From positions 1 through 64,000 of the forward strand of contig NZ_JAGGOJ010000027.1 in NCBI RefSeq assembly GCF_018614575.1: a stretch of 64,000 bases of DNA, written 5' to 3'. Below the pieces are notes generated by a model. It saw only the letters and a program-made list of their open reading frames with translations, was not told the DNA's origin and searched no databases. The stretch is from Streptomyces sp. ISL-10 (GTDB lineage Bacteria > Actinomycetota > Actinomycetes > Streptomycetales > Streptomycetaceae). This document shows positions 17,138-26,040 of this stretch, piece after piece. The translations under genes were made by a program, and so were the position numbers. Each line of letters starts with the position of its first letter. Position 1 is the first letter of the stretch.

Positions 17138-18574
17138 TCAGGTGGACTGCTTCACCCGGCCGCTCACGAGGGGCCATTCGCGGTGGAGACTGCCCAGAGG
17201 GATGCGCTTCCGGAAGACGGGCGTGCCGAAGACCGAAAGCTGGAGCTGGAGGTGGCCGCTCAGGTCGAAGCCGCCGTGGAGCGCCCAGGCGCCGTTCAGG
17301 TCCGCCGTGCCGTCCGTGGAGGCGGAGGCCCGGACCTCGCCCTCGGCGCGCAGGTACGGGGCGAAGTCGGCGGTGAGGCCGGCCATGCCGTACAGACCGA
17401 CGGACGCCTCGGCCCCCAGGGCGGTCTTCGCCCGGCCTGCTGCCGTGACCGTGGCCGTCACGGGGGTGCTCGTCACGTCGGAAGTGCTGACCGGGGCCCA
17501 GCCCTCGCCGGGCGTGTAACCGCCGCCGACGCGGAAGTCGCCCTTGACGTCCTGCCGCACGTCGAGGGTGACGCGGCCGTCGGCCTCGACCTGGAGGTAG
17601 ACGGTGAGGTCGAGGTTGACGACGACGGGCACGGGGCCGACCTGGATCACGGGGTCGGCATGCAGCCTGGCGAAGGGGATGCGCTGGGAGGTCTGGGCAG
17701 CCGCACGGCCCTTCAGCGCCCACTGGGCGGACCAGTCGCCGGACATGCCGAGGAACGCTGAACCGGGTCCAGGCTTGCCCGCCTGTCCGTGGGAGCCGCC
17801 GTCGTAGGAGAACTCCACCTCGGGCGCCAGCTGGACAAAGCCGGAGAGGGAGGCGGCGGCCGAGACGGGCGCGTCCTCGGCGGTGGTGAGCGCGGTGCCG
17901 ACGTCGAGGCGGAGCAGACCAACGGGCACCTTAGCGCCGTTGGGGCCGAAGCGGACGCCGCCGGGTTTGGCCCAGGACAACTTCACGCCCTTCACCAAGG
18001 GCTCGACGTCGATGGTGGCCGGGTCCACGGGTATCCGGCCGTCGGCCTTGTCGTCGGCGAGCAGCGCGCTGAGCGTCGCGGGCTCGGTGGCGACCTCGGT
18101 GCCCTTGTCCGTGGTGCGCACCACCTTCGTCACCTCGACGAGGAGGCCCTCGGGGGCGCCGGGCGCGGGGGCGCTGGCGATGACGTCGCCCGTCCTGACC
18201 GGGGCTTCGGCCCGGGGCTCGGCCGATCGCCCGGACGTCGGGGTCGGGGTCGGCGAGGCGTCAGGCGGCGTGGCGATGACCGCGTGCCGGGTCCGCTGAT
18301 CGTAGTCGGCGACCTTGAAGGTGCTCCGGCGGGTGCCGGTGCCGCCTTCGGTCGCCGGTCGTGCCACGGCAGTTGGCGTGTCCTGCGGTGCCGGTGTGAC
18401 GTCGAGCCGTTCGCTTCCCTCGCCCACGGCGGCCGGGTTCGCGGCCGGGGTGGCGGCGGAGGTCGCTCCGGGGGTGGTGGCGGCGGTGCTGCCGGGTGTG
18501 GCGGAGCATCCGCTCGCCGCCAGGGCGAGGCAGATCAGCGTGGGGACCAGGAGTCTCCTGGTGTGAGTGCGCAC
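17138..18574 (-). CDS. Secreted lipoprotein of unknown function
   Basis: Lipoprotein of 478 aa. The signal MRTHTRRLLVPTLICLALA is followed by the lipobox AASGC with Cys at 23. A Ala/Thr/Pro-rich linker (about 24-130) precedes a large region with alternating hydrophobic residues typical of beta-strands (VGLLRLDVGTALTTAED, VVVNLDLTVYLQVEADGRV, FDLSGHLQLQLSVFGTPVF). No catalytic motif is visible. It stands alone between the terminator at 17072 and the TetR stub. It is probably anchored on the outer face of the membrane; function unknown. Confidence 0.8.
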   Translation of the reverse strand: MRTHTRRLLVPTLICLALAASGCSATPGSTAATTPGATSAATPAANPAAVGEGSERLDVTPAPQDTPTAVARPATEGGTGTRRSTFKVADYDQRTRHAVIATPPDASPTPTPTSGRSAEPRAEAPVRTGDVIASAPAPGAPEGLLVEVTKVVRTTDKGTEVATEPATLSALLADDKADGRIPVDPATIDVEPLVKGVKLSWAKPGGVRFGPNGAKVPVGLLRLDVGTALTTAEDAPVSAAASLSGFVQLAPEVEFSYDGGSHGQAGKPGPGSAFLGMSGDWSAQWALKGRAAAQTSQRIPFARLHADPVIQVGPVPVVVNLDLTVYLQVEADGRVTLDVRQDVKGDFRVGGGYTPGEGWAPVSTSDVTSTPVTATVTAAGRAKTALGAEASVGLYGMAGLTADFAPYLRAEGEVRASASTDGTADLNGAWALHGGFDLSGHLQLQLSVFGTPVFRKRIPLGSLHREWPLVSGRVKQST

Positions 18575-18839
18575 GGGGGTGTCCTCCGGCGATGAGCGAT
18601 GTGCGTGAGGGGGGTGGCTGCTGTCACCGGTATGTGCTTACTTGCCAGTAACAGCAGTCGGATCATGCCATGGCTGCAGACGGGTGCAGGACATGACCGC
18701 GGTCGTGCCCGGGAGTTGGCCGATCTCCTGGGGCAATTGGCGGGTTGCCGACTGCTCTGCGGCTCCACCCAGCTGAGAGCCGGCGGTGGGAGTGACCGGC
18801 GTCAGCACCCAGGCGCCGCTCGATCGCGGCAGCGGCTTT

Positions 18840-18995
18840 CGGCCCAGGTCGGCGACCGTACGCGCGAGCGGCCGTCCACGGGATCCTCGCCCTGGAGGAC
18901 GGCCTGCTGATCCAGCACCTCCTGCGCCCCGACGAGATCAGTGGCGAGGCGGTCGTCGACGCCGCCGAACTCCTCCCCGCTGAACTCCACTTGGC
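18840..18995 (+). pseudogene. TetR-like C-terminal stub
   Basis: One plus-strand frame reads RAAVHGILALEDGLLIQHLL then RPDEISGEAVVDAAELL, which resembles the last helices of TetR-family ligand domains. No HTH part remains upstream and the frame continues into non-coding composition. Weak assignment from a short match. The 18575-18839 stretch before it shows nothing. Confidence 0.35.
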
Positions 18996-19302
18996 GCACT
19001 CAGGCGGCCGTCCCGGGCAAGGCCGGTGGCCGCCGGGCGCAATCCGACGGCAGCCGGCTTGGCACAATCCAATGACGGTCGTGCCCGGCGTAATTCGGTG
19101 GTCGCGGCGGTGGAGGCGCCGTTACGCTGACCGGCGCCTCATCGGAAACCGTCATCGGGCCACCCGTGCCCCGGAGAGGGTGTTTTATGACCCGGACCGC
19201 GCCGAGCGCGCCTCGTCGTACCGCGTGACGTCCGTTACTCGTCGAGGAACGCTCGGCCTGTTCTTGCTGTCATGACTGTTCTCTCAGCAAGGAGCTCCCC
19301 GG
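18996..19302 (+). other. Leader region upstream of the RNHCP genes
   Basis: No conserved gene. A 13-codon ORF (ATG 19187, with GGAGAGGG upstream, stop 19226-19228) lies 75 bp before the first RNHCP gene. Its peptide has no recognisable pattern, so it is noted but not called. Confidence 0.35.
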
Positions 19303-19668
19303 GTGTCCAACCCCAACACGCACCACGCCCTGAAGATCGGCACCTTCACCTGCGCGTGGTGCGGCCTGACCGTCTCCACGTTCGCGGCCGACGGCACGCG
19401 GCGCAACCACTGCCCCTCGTGCCTGCACTCCCAGCACGTCACCGAGCACGTCGAGGGCGGCCGCAGCGAGTGCCACGGTCGGATGACACCGATCTCGATC
19501 GCCGCGCTCCGCACCGGCGACTGGATGGTCATCCACCGCTGCGTGCGCTGCGACGAGCTGACGTCGAACCCTGTCTGTCCGGACGACAACCAGCTCATCC
19601 TGATGCGCATGGCCGTACGTCCCCTGGCCCAGCCGCCGTTCCCGCTCGAGTCGTTCGGCAGCCTGTGA
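19303..19668 (+). CDS. RNHCP-domain protein 1
   Basis: Small zinc-ribbon-like protein of 121 aa with the defining RNHCPSCLHSQH motif. Two CxxC pairs (CAWCG near residue 18; CVRCDEL near 81) plus CPSC and the ECHGRM Cys can form metal sites. A GTG start is preceded by AAGGAG. The partner gene at 19695 encodes a related protein, giving a tandem pair. RNHCP proteins have no assigned function that I know; the domain architecture suggests RNA or protein binding, which is inference. Confidence 0.88.
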   Translation: MSNPNTHHALKIGTFTCAWCGLTVSTFAADGTRRNHCPSCLHSQHVTEHVEGGRSECHGRMTPISIAALRTGDWMVIHRCVRCDELTSNPVCPDDNQLILMRMAVRPLAQPPFPLESFGSL

Positions 19669-19694
19669 ACGCCCGGCCAGGAAGAAAGACGACT

Positions 19695-20108
19695 GTGCCA
19701 CGCCGCAATCCCCCCGCCCGGCGCCCGCAGCGACGAAAGGACGTGCTGCACGGGCAGCGCCGCCACCGCGCCCATGACTTCCGGTGCGTCGGCTGTCGGC
19801 TCGACGTGCCGCTGGACGCCCCGGGCACCGCCCACCGCAACCACTGCCCGCACTGCCTGGCGAGCCTTCACGTCGACAGGCGCGTCCCGGGAGACCGTGC
19901 CGCATTGTGCCGCGGCCGTATGGACGCGCTGAGCATGGCCGTACGGCCCAACGGCGAATGGATGATCATCCATCGCTGTCTGACCTGCGGGGAACTCAGC
20001 GCCAACCGCATCGCGGGCGACGACAACGCCCTGGTTCTGATGCGCCTCGCGCTCAAACCGTTCCAGAGGATCACGGACGCGGTTCACCGCACGTTGCTCG
20101 CCGACTGA
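19695..20108 (+). CDS. RNHCP-domain protein 2
   Basis: Second RNHCP protein of 137 aa, starting at GTG 19695 26 bp after the first gene, with GGAAGAAAG upstream. It has a basic N-terminus (RRNPPARRPQRRK), the CVGCRL pair, RNHCPHCLASLHVD, LCRGRMDALSMAVRPNGEWM and CLTCGELSANRI. It shares the motif order of protein 1, so the pair arose by duplication. The basic extension is absent from protein 1. Confidence 0.88.
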   Translation: MPRRNPPARRPQRRKDVLHGQRRHRAHDFRCVGCRLDVPLDAPGTAHRNHCPHCLASLHVDRRVPGDRAALCRGRMDALSMAVRPNGEWMIIHRCLTCGELSANRIAGDDNALVLMRLALKPFQRITDAVHRTLLAD

Positions 20109-20118
20109 GCGCATGGCC

Positions 20119-20153
20119 GCCGCCCGGAAGGACACGATGCCCTTCCGGGCGGC
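20119..20153. terminator. Hairpin after the RNHCP pair
   Basis: A 13-bp perfect stem (GCCGCCCGGAAGG and CCTTCCGGGCGGC) with a 9-nt loop begins 11 bp after the second RNHCP stop. Confidence 0.7.
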
Positions 20154-20306
20154 TCGGCGTGCGGCCGCGGGGCTCGAAGCAGTGGGCAGGTGTGTCCTGT
20201 CCGCTCCCCCGCGGAGCCGGTAGCCCTTCGGGGTCCGCCGCGCCGCGCCCTACGCGTACGCGGTGTTGGGCATGGGGGCAACACACCTTCAGGGCGTCTG
20301 CGCTGC

Positions 20307-20717
20307 TCATCCGTCAGGTCGCCGCAGGCCATCCCGAGATGACACTGCTGCTCCCTCGACGATGAGTCGGAAGGACATCCGGGGGTGGGAGTGCAGAGCC
20401 GCACCGGTTCGCCGGGCCTCGCCCGGCCCCACACCGTGGACGGCGCGGAACGCACGCGCGAAGGCCTCCCCCGAGCTGTAGCCGTAGCGCATCGCGACGT
20501 CCAGCGGTGTCCGCTCACCGGCGAGCACTTCGGCGCCCGCCACGGTCAGCCGTCTGCGGCGGATGTACTCCGGCAGCGGGATGCCTGCCGGCGCGGAGAA
20601 CAGCCGGCGGAAGTGATACTCCGACGTCACTGCGATGCGCGCGAGATCAGCCACGTCGATCGGTTGACCGAGATGTGACTCGATGTGCTCCATGGCCTGG
20701 TTCAGCCGCTCCAGCAT
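20307..20717 (-). pseudogene. AraC-family regulator, C-terminal domain lost
   Basis: From ATG 20717 (GGGAGGAGG upstream) a complete AraC DNA-binding domain is encoded: MLERLNQAMEHIESHL, ARIAVTSEYHFRRLFSAPAG, AMRYGYSSGEAFARAFRAVH. Intact relatives continue for another 150 residues into a GyrI-like effector domain after the conserved MSFRLIVEG; here the frame ends after about 15 unrelated residues. Directly downstream, another minus frame (20270-20345) reads MACGDLTDEQRRRPEGVLPP, close to the start of IS5-type transposases (MxxxDLTDEQWxxLEPLLP). An IS insertion followed by erosion probably cut the gene. The HTH part might still be expressed. Confidence 0.7.
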
Positions 20718-20798
20718 CCGGTCCTCCTCCCTTCGATCACTCACCTCAGGAAGGCCCCACCCTGCCGGACCGACATCCTGTGCCCGACGCGGTCGGGT

Positions 20799-21362
20799 TC
20801 AGCGAGCGCACGGCCCGGGCACCAGCAGTCCGGCGAGCAGTGCCCGGGTGGCGGGCTCCAGGAGCCGTTCGCCGTCGGGGACGGCCTCCAGGCCGATGAC
20901 CAGGGCGATGCAGATGTCGGCGGCCTCGGCCGGCTCCACACCCTCCCGTGTGCCGGCCTCCTCGAAGAGGCGGATCAGCAGGCGCCGCAGGTCCGCGGTG
21001 AACGCGGTGCATATCCCGCCGAACAACCGGGCCTTGGCATCGAGGAGTTCGGCGGTGTGCGGTGACGGACCGCTGAGTCGGAGTACGAGATCAAGCTTGG
21101 CAGCCAGGACGCCCCGGATTCGGTCCGCGCAGGGGGCTTCCTGGTCCACGGCCGCCTTCCGGGCCCGTGCGAGCGCCTGGTCGTGCAGGCGTCCGGCGAG
21201 CTGCCGGAAGGCGTCGTCCTTGCTGCGCACGTACTGGTAGACCGCTGACCGGGACACGCCCATGGTGGTGGCGATGTCGTCCATCGTGGTGCGCCGTACG
21301 CCGTACCGGGTCAGGCAGTCGTAGGTGGCGTCGAGGACCTCTTCGAGCCGGTCGGCGACCAT
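20799..21362 (-). CDS. TetR-family regulator
   Basis: Repressor-type regulator of 187 aa. The HTH is near residues 25-45 (TTMDDIATTMGVSRSAVYQY VRSKDD region). The ATG at 21362 lies 2 bp after the stop of the DJ-1-family gene, so the two are co-translated. The longer frame upstream lies inside that gene and was not used. The inverted repeat at 22213-22239 upstream of the operon is a candidate binding site, making autoregulation plausible. Confidence 0.85.
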   Translation of the reverse strand: MVADRLEEVLDATYDCLTRYGVRRTTMDDIATTMGVSRSAVYQYVRSKDDAFRQLAGRLHDQALARARKAAVDQEAPCADRIRGVLAAKLDLVLRLSGPSPHTAELLDAKARLFGGICTAFTADLRRLLIRLFEEAGTREGVEPAEAADICIALVIGLEAVPDGERLLEPATRALLAGLLVPGPCAR

Positions 21363-21364
21363 CG

Positions 21365-22060
21365 TCAGGCCAGCCTCTTGAGGACCTCGACCGCGAGCGG
21401 GGCGGAGGAGGACGGGTTCTGACCAGTGACCAGATTGCGGTCGACGACCACGTTCGGCGCCCACGGCTCGCCCACCTGGACCTGGACGCCGGCCTCGACG
21501 AGGCGGGTCTCGAGGAGCCACTTCGCCTTGTCGGCGAAACCGGCCTGGCTCTCCTCGGCGTTGGTGAAGGCGGCCACCCGGTAGCCGGCGAACGCGTTGG
21601 AACCGTCGGCCTTCTCGGCGGCCAGGAGCGCGGCCGGGGCGTGGCAGACGACGGCGAGCGGCTTGCCCGAGTCGAGGGTGTCGATCAGGATCCGGCCGGA
21701 GGTGGAGTCGACGGCGAGGTCCTCCATGGGGCCGTGACCGCCGGGGTAGAAGACGGCCGCGTAGTCGTCGAGGTCCACGTCCTCCAGCGTGATCGGGTGG
21801 TGCAGCTCCGTGATCGAGGCGAGTGCGGCGGCGATCTTGTCGGCGCGCTCCTGGCCGCCGTTGACCTCGGGCGCCAGGCTGCCCTTGTCCACGGTCGGCA
21901 CGACGCCATCAGGCGTGGCCACGACGATCTCGTGGCCCGCGGCCTTGAACACCTCGTACGGGGCGACGGCCTCCTCGGCCCAGAAGCCGGTGGGGTGCTT
22001 GGTGCCGTCCGCAAGCGTCCAGTGGTCGACGCCGGTCATCACGAAAAGGATCTTCGACAT
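21365..22060 (-). CDS. DJ-1/PfpI family protein (Hsp31-like class I amidotransferase fold)
   Basis: Predicted glyoxalase III, deglycase or chaperone-like enzyme, 231 aa. The nucleophile elbow VCHAPAALL carries the conserved Cys; YPGGHGPMEDLA provides the oxyanion and the upstream Glu/His environment fits the Hsp31/YDR533C group (FWAEEAVAPYEVF). The ATG at 22060 has GGAGTGA upstream. It is the first gene of an operon with the TetR gene at 20799 and probably responds to reactive carbonyls; that role is inferred from the family. Confidence 0.9.
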   Translation of the reverse strand: MSKILFVMTGVDHWTLADGTKHPTGFWAEEAVAPYEVFKAAGHEIVVATPDGVVPTVDKGSLAPEVNGGQERADKIAAALASITELHHPITLEDVDLDDYAAVFYPGGHGPMEDLAVDSTSGRILIDTLDSGKPLAVVCHAPAALLAAEKADGSNAFAGYRVAAFTNAEESQAGFADKAKWLLETRLVEAGVQVQVGEPWAPNVVVDRNLVTGQNPSSSAPLAVEVLKRLA

Positions 22061-22200
22061 GGTGAGTCACTCCGAGGGTGCGGGCCCGCTCGGGCCCAGG
22101 GGGATTCGGATCGCACGCTTCGACGTTCTGCGAACGCTGACGTTCCGAGTTCAGATCGTCAGGGCGGCGATGTCCTCGAAGGTAGGTCCGGTCACCCACC

Positions 22201-22239
22201 GGTATCCAATGAGGAATCCAATGCCGGACATTGGATTCC
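22201..22239. promoter_or_regulatory. Inverted-repeat operator upstream of the DJ-1/TetR operon
   Basis: GGAATCCAATG (22213-22223) and CATTGGATTCC (22229-22239) form a perfect 11-bp inverted repeat with a 5-bp spacer. A third half-site, GGTATCCAATG, lies in direct repeat at 22201-22211. The array is about 150 bp upstream of the DJ-1 start. Size and symmetry fit a TetR dimer pair; the assignment is inference. Confidence 0.6.
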
Positions 22240-22424
22240 CAATGGATGGCGGGGAATATCCTCGGACAGGCCATGACCTGCGGTGATGGCCAATGGGTCA
22301 GATACTCGACGGCGGCACGCGCCGAAAAGTGCGCCGGCAGGCGAGCGGTGACATGCCGAGGGCGGCATGCAGGTGCTGCCGCAGCGAGGTGCCGGTGGCG
22401 ATGCCGGGAAGCGACCCGCGCGAA

Positions 22425-22633
22425 GCGGAGCAGACAGCCGAGCGGGGCGTCCGCGCCGAGACGCTCCTCGTCGAGGCCGACCATGCCGGGATGGACGCGA
22501 TCGCCGACCTCGTCCATCCGGGCGCCCTGCGCGCCCGCATCGAGGCCGTCTTCCCCCTCGCCGGGGCCGCCAAGGGCCACACCTTCGGCGAGACCGACCG
22601 CACCACCGGGCAAGAACGTGCTGGTCGGGGAGC
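22425..22633 (+). pseudogene. C-terminal stub of a zinc-type NADP oxidoreductase
   Basis: The frame reads RGVRAETLLVEADHAGMDAI, ADLVHPGALRARIEAVFPLA then GAAKGHTFGETDRTTG. After a one-base shift it continues GKNVLVGE. This is the usual end of medium-chain (quinone oxidoreductase-like) dehydrogenases (form: AHxxGExGRTxGKxVL). The catalytic and cofactor domains are gone. It lies upstream of the LysR gene, a common partner of such oxidoreductases. Confidence 0.65.
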
Positions 22634-22734
22634 AGGCCGGAAAGGCGTGGAAGGAGCCTGGTCACGGAGCTGCTCGCGGTGAGGGGTGCGAAAAGGGAGA
22701 GAACCGCCCCCTCCCGCGCCCCATAGGGGCCACC

Positions 22735-22748
22735 TACACTTGGTCGGG
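22735..22748 (+). promoter_or_regulatory. Probable leaderless promoter of the LysR gene
   Basis: TACACT at 22735-22740 fits a -10 box and is followed after 7 bp by the GTG at 22748, the spacing expected when transcription starts on the start codon. No clear -35 box. Confidence 0.4.
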
Positions 22749-23704
22749 TGAGGCATAGGAATTCCGATGTGATGCCCGAAGCGCCAAGGCACGCCGACGC
22801 CGCACCGCACCCTGCAGACCTGAACCTCCTGCGCACCTTCCTCACGGTCTACCGCGCCGGGTCCTTCACCGCCGCCGCCCCGCTGCTGGGCCTGTCACAG
22901 CCCACGGTGACCACGCAGATCCGCACCCTGGAACGGCAGACCGGACGCGAGCTGTTCGAGCGGCTGCCGCGCGGCGTCGCCCCGACACCGGTCGCGGACG
23001 AGCTCGCCACCCGGATCGCCGCGCCCCTGGACGTCCTCGCACGCGCGACCACCTCCACTTCGCCCGAGGACAGCGACGCCGAGCCCGTCCACCTCGCCGG
23101 CCCCGCCGAACTGCTCTGCACGCGTGTCCTGCCCGGGCTCGCGCCCCTCGTCGCCGACGGCGTACGGCTACGCGTGACCACGGGCCTGACCGACCCCCTG
23201 CTCGACGACCTGCGCGCCGGCCGCCACGACCTCCTCATCGCCACCACCCGTCCGCGCGGCCGGACGGTCACCGCCGTCCCGCTGATGGACGAGGAGTTCG
23301 TCCTGGTCGCCGCCCCCGTCTGGGCAGACCGGCTCAAGGAGCAGCCGGCCGCCGACGTCCCGGCGGCCCTGCACTCCGTCCCGCTGGTCACCTACGCCGA
23401 AGACCTTCCCATCGCGCGCCGCTACTGGCGACACGTCTTCGGCAAACGCCTGACCTGCCGAGCCGCCGTCACCGTCCCCGACCTGCGCGGCGTGCTGGCG
23501 GCCGTCACGGCGGGCGCGGGCTTCACGGTCCTGCCCCGCTACCTGTGCCTGGGGGAACTCGCTTCCGGAGCCCTGGTTCCTCTGCACGAGACCGACGACC
23601 CGCCCATCAACACCGGCTACCTCGTGCAGCGGCCCGGTGGCACGGAGAATCCGCATGTCGCTCGCGTCCGCGACCATTTGCTGCAGATCGGCCGCACCTG
23701 GTGA
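22748..23704 (+). CDS. LysR-family transcriptional regulator
   Basis: LTTR of 318 aa. The winged HTH is LNLLRTFLTVYRAGSFTAAA, then LLGLSQPTVTTQIRTLERQT and GRELFERLPRGVAPTP; the rest is a periplasmic-binding-type effector domain (YLCLGELASGALVPL near the end). GTG 22748 may be leaderless; ATG 22772 (codon 9) with AGGA upstream is the alternative. Its neighbour, a zinc-type oxidoreductase, survives only as a stub, so the regulator may have lost its main target. Confidence 0.88.
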   Translation: MRHRNSDVMPEAPRHADAAPHPADLNLLRTFLTVYRAGSFTAAAPLLGLSQPTVTTQIRTLERQTGRELFERLPRGVAPTPVADELATRIAAPLDVLARATTSTSPEDSDAEPVHLAGPAELLCTRVLPGLAPLVADGVRLRVTTGLTDPLLDDLRAGRHDLLIATTRPRGRTVTAVPLMDEEFVLVAAPVWADRLKEQPAADVPAALHSVPLVTYAEDLPIARRYWRHVFGKRLTCRAAVTVPDLRGVLAAVTAGAGFTVLPRYLCLGELASGALVPLHETDDPPINTGYLVQRPGGTENPHVARVRDHLLQIGRTW

Positions 23705-24024
23705 AACCGGCGCGGACCGGGCCGGGGAAGAGAGCACGCCCGGCGCGGTGGCCGGTGGCGGTCCCTCGGACCACGGCCTGGGCTTCGGCTCGCGTCATGT
23801 GCTCGGCGGGCAGGCGAGCGGGGTGCCCGGCTCGGCCTGACCCGCCCGGCTGTCCGAGGCCCCTCCGGGCGTCGTCGATTTCCGCCGAGGCGACCTTCGC
23901 GCCGTGCCGGCCCGCTCCGGCTGACCGCGCGACCCGCCTGGTCCCACGGCGGGCCCGATTCCGCGTGCCTTCGGGCGAACAATGCACCGAACACGTGCTC
24001 CGCGGCGCGTCCGGTGGTACGCGC
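23705..24024. other. Intergenic stretch, nothing recognised
   Basis: 320 bp of GC-rich sequence between the LysR and AI-2E-type genes. No conserved ORF, hairpin or promoter box stood out. Confidence 0.5.
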
Positions 24025-25143
24025 ATGTGCATGCCCCCCAGGTCGCCGGACCGGCAGGAGCGCCCTTCGGGTGCGCCGTCCACCGCAGAGACGCAGCGGG
24101 TGCCGGACGCGCTGCGGACGGCCGCCGCGTACGCCTGGCGGATCCTCGTGGTGACCGCCGCTGTCTACGGCGTCTTCGCGCTGCTGGGGCGGTTCCACGA
24201 GATCGCGGTGGCCGTCTTCCTGGGCCTGGTCGTCACCGCTGTGCTGCGGCCGGTGGCCGATCTGGCCGCACGCTTCCTGCCTCGTCCGCTCGCCGTCGCC
24301 GGCTCGCTGCTGTGCAGCATGGCGCTCGTGCTGGGTGTGTTCGCCCTGGTCGGCGAGGTGGTCGCGGGCGAGCGGACCACACTGGTACGGGAGTTCCGCA
24401 TCGGCATCGAGAGGATTGAGAACTGGCTGGAGCAGCCCCCGTTCCGCATCGCCCCGGAGGCCCTCACCGACATCCAGTCCCGCATCGGCCAGTTGCTGTC
24501 CAGCCACAGGTCCACCGTCGTCAGTGAGGCGCTGAGCGGCGCCGGGCGGCTGGTCGAGGTGCTGACCGTGCTGGCCCTCGCGCTGTTCTGCTCGGTCTTC
24601 TTCGTCCATTCCGGCGACCGCCAGTGGCGATGGTTCTGCGGGCAGTTGCCGCCCGCCGCCCGGGAGCGCGCGACGGTCGCCGGCCGGGCCGCCTGGCGGA
24701 CGTTCACCGGATACACCCACGGCATTCTCCTGGTGGCGGCCACCAACGCGATCCTGGTGGGCATCGCCCTCTTCGCCCTCGGGGTCCCCCTCGCGCTGCC
24801 GCTGGCCCTGCTGGAGTTCTTCGCCGCGTTCATCCCTCTCGTCGGTTCGCCCATCGCGCTCGCCGTGGCCGCGGTGGTCGCGCTCGCGTCCGAGGGCCCG
24901 CTGATCGCGGCCGTGGTCGTCGCTCTCATCGTCGTCATCGGACAGATCGAGGGGCATCTGCTGCACCCGATCGTGATGAGCTGGGCCGTCCGGCTGCATC
25001 CTGTGGTCGTCGCGCTGTCGGTGGTCGGCGGGGCGGTCGCCGCGGGTGTGGTGGGCGCGGTCGCCGCGGTGCCGCTCGTGGCCGTGGTCTGGTCGGTCCG
25101 TCAGGCGCTCCGCACGGCGCTCCCGTCCGGCCGGGACGGCTGA
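24025..25143 (+). CDS. AI-2E-family transporter (PerM/TqsA type)
   Basis: Integral membrane protein of 372 aa with about eight helices: a pair near residues 40-80, one near 95-115, a soluble segment (about 115-175), then FCSVFFVHSG and a C-terminal bundle. The family signature region is FFAAFIPLVGSPIALAVAAV followed by GQIEGHLLHPIVMSWAVRLH. The start is uncertain: ATG at 24025 or 24031, neither with a good ribosome site. Family members export small molecules or act as sodium/proton antiporters; the substrate here is unknown. The 3' end meets the convergent DMT gene with a 6-bp gap. Confidence 0.85.
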   Translation: MCMPPRSPDRQERPSGAPSTAETQRVPDALRTAAAYAWRILVVTAAVYGVFALLGRFHEIAVAVFLGLVVTAVLRPVADLAARFLPRPLAVAGSLLCSMALVLGVFALVGEVVAGERTTLVREFRIGIERIENWLEQPPFRIAPEALTDIQSRIGQLLSSHRSTVVSEALSGAGRLVEVLTVLALALFCSVFFVHSGDRQWRWFCGQLPPAARERATVAGRAAWRTFTGYTHGILLVAATNAILVGIALFALGVPLALPLALLEFFAAFIPLVGSPIALAVAAVVALASEGPLIAAVVVALIVVIGQIEGHLLHPIVMSWAVRLHPVVVALSVVGGAVAAGVVGAVAAVPLVAVVWSVRQALRTALPSGRDG

Positions 25144-25149
25144 CCGGGC

Positions 25150-26040
25150 TCAGGGCACGGTGGCCCCGTGCTCTTCGGAGGCGGCAAGGGAGCGGGCCAG
25201 CGGCATCCTGGCCAGGGTAAGGACACCGGCCACCACCAACGCCACTCCTACCGCCTCGGGGAGCAGCCACCAGCCGGTGCGGACGTGTTCCTCGAAGAGG
25301 AGGATGCCGAGACACAGACTCACGGCCGCGTCGCCGAGGGTGAGCGCGGGCTGGGAAGCGACCAGCGGGCCCGCCTGCATCGCGTTCTCCAGCAGAAAGA
25401 GCGCGACCACACCGGTCGCCGCGAAGGCGTAGGTCTGCCAGGCCGTGAGAAAGGCGCCGAGGCCGTCATCGTCCAGGATGTGCACCGCCTCCTTCATCAG
25501 GGCCGCGGTGACGGCATAACTGATCGCGGTGGCCGTGCCGAGGCAGGCTGCGCGGGCCCGGCCCTCCGGGCGGCGCAGGGCGGCGGCGGCGAGCGCGACG
25601 ACCACCGCAGCGCACACCGCGAGCGTGACGATCCAGCGGTCCGCCGGCACATCGGTACGGTTGCCCGAGGGCGACGCGGCGGCGAGAGCAATGCCGAGGC
25701 CCACCACGACACCGGCCACGGCCACCCATCCGGTGCGCGGCAGGCTCCCGTGCAGCAGCAGTGTCGCCAGGATGAGGGCGAGCGGCAGTTCGAGGACGAA
25801 GAGCGGCTGAACGATCGTCAGCGGCCCGGTTCCGAGAGCCACCGCCTGGCAGACGCCGGCAGTGACGACGGCGAGCATGCCGGCCAGCCAGACGGGCTGG
25901 CGCAGCAGATCGAGCATGAGACCGGCGCGGAAACCTTCCGAGCGCGGGACGACGAGAGCCGCCTTGCGCTGCAGCACCGTGGCGAACGCGTTGCTTAGCG
26001 CCGCGCAGAGCGCGAAGAGCACCGGCAGCAGAGTCTGCAC
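25150..26040 (-). CDS. DMT/EamA-like multi-helix membrane protein
   Basis: Polytopic membrane protein of 296 aa with nine to ten helices and no large soluble domain. The two-fold pattern (VLQRKAALVVPRSEGF, QPLFVLELPLALILATLLLH; then ENAMQAGPLVASQPALTLGD, GILLFEEHVRTGWWLLPEAV) resembles EamA/NIPA-like permeases. GTG start at 26040 follows GGAGG. It could move a small metabolite or Mg2+; I cannot say which. Confidence 0.8.
   Translation of the reverse strand: MQTLLPVLFALCAALSNAFATVLQRKAALVVPRSEGFRAGLMLDLLRQPVWLAGMLAVVTAGVCQAVALGTGPLTIVQPLFVLELPLALILATLLLHGSLPRTGWVAVAGVVVGLGIALAAASPSGNRTDVPADRWIVTLAVCAAVVVALAAAALRRPEGRARAACLGTATAISYAVTAALMKEAVHILDDDGLGAFLTAWQTYAFAATGVVALFLLENAMQAGPLVASQPALTLGDAAVSLCLGILLFEEHVRTGWWLLPEAVGVALVVAGVLTLARMPLARSLAASEEHGATVP

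Noticed and set aside
19187..19228. 13-codon ORF upstream of the RNHCP genes
   Set aside because: Has a ribosome-site-like sequence but no peptide pattern or link to RNHCP function, so not called as a gene.
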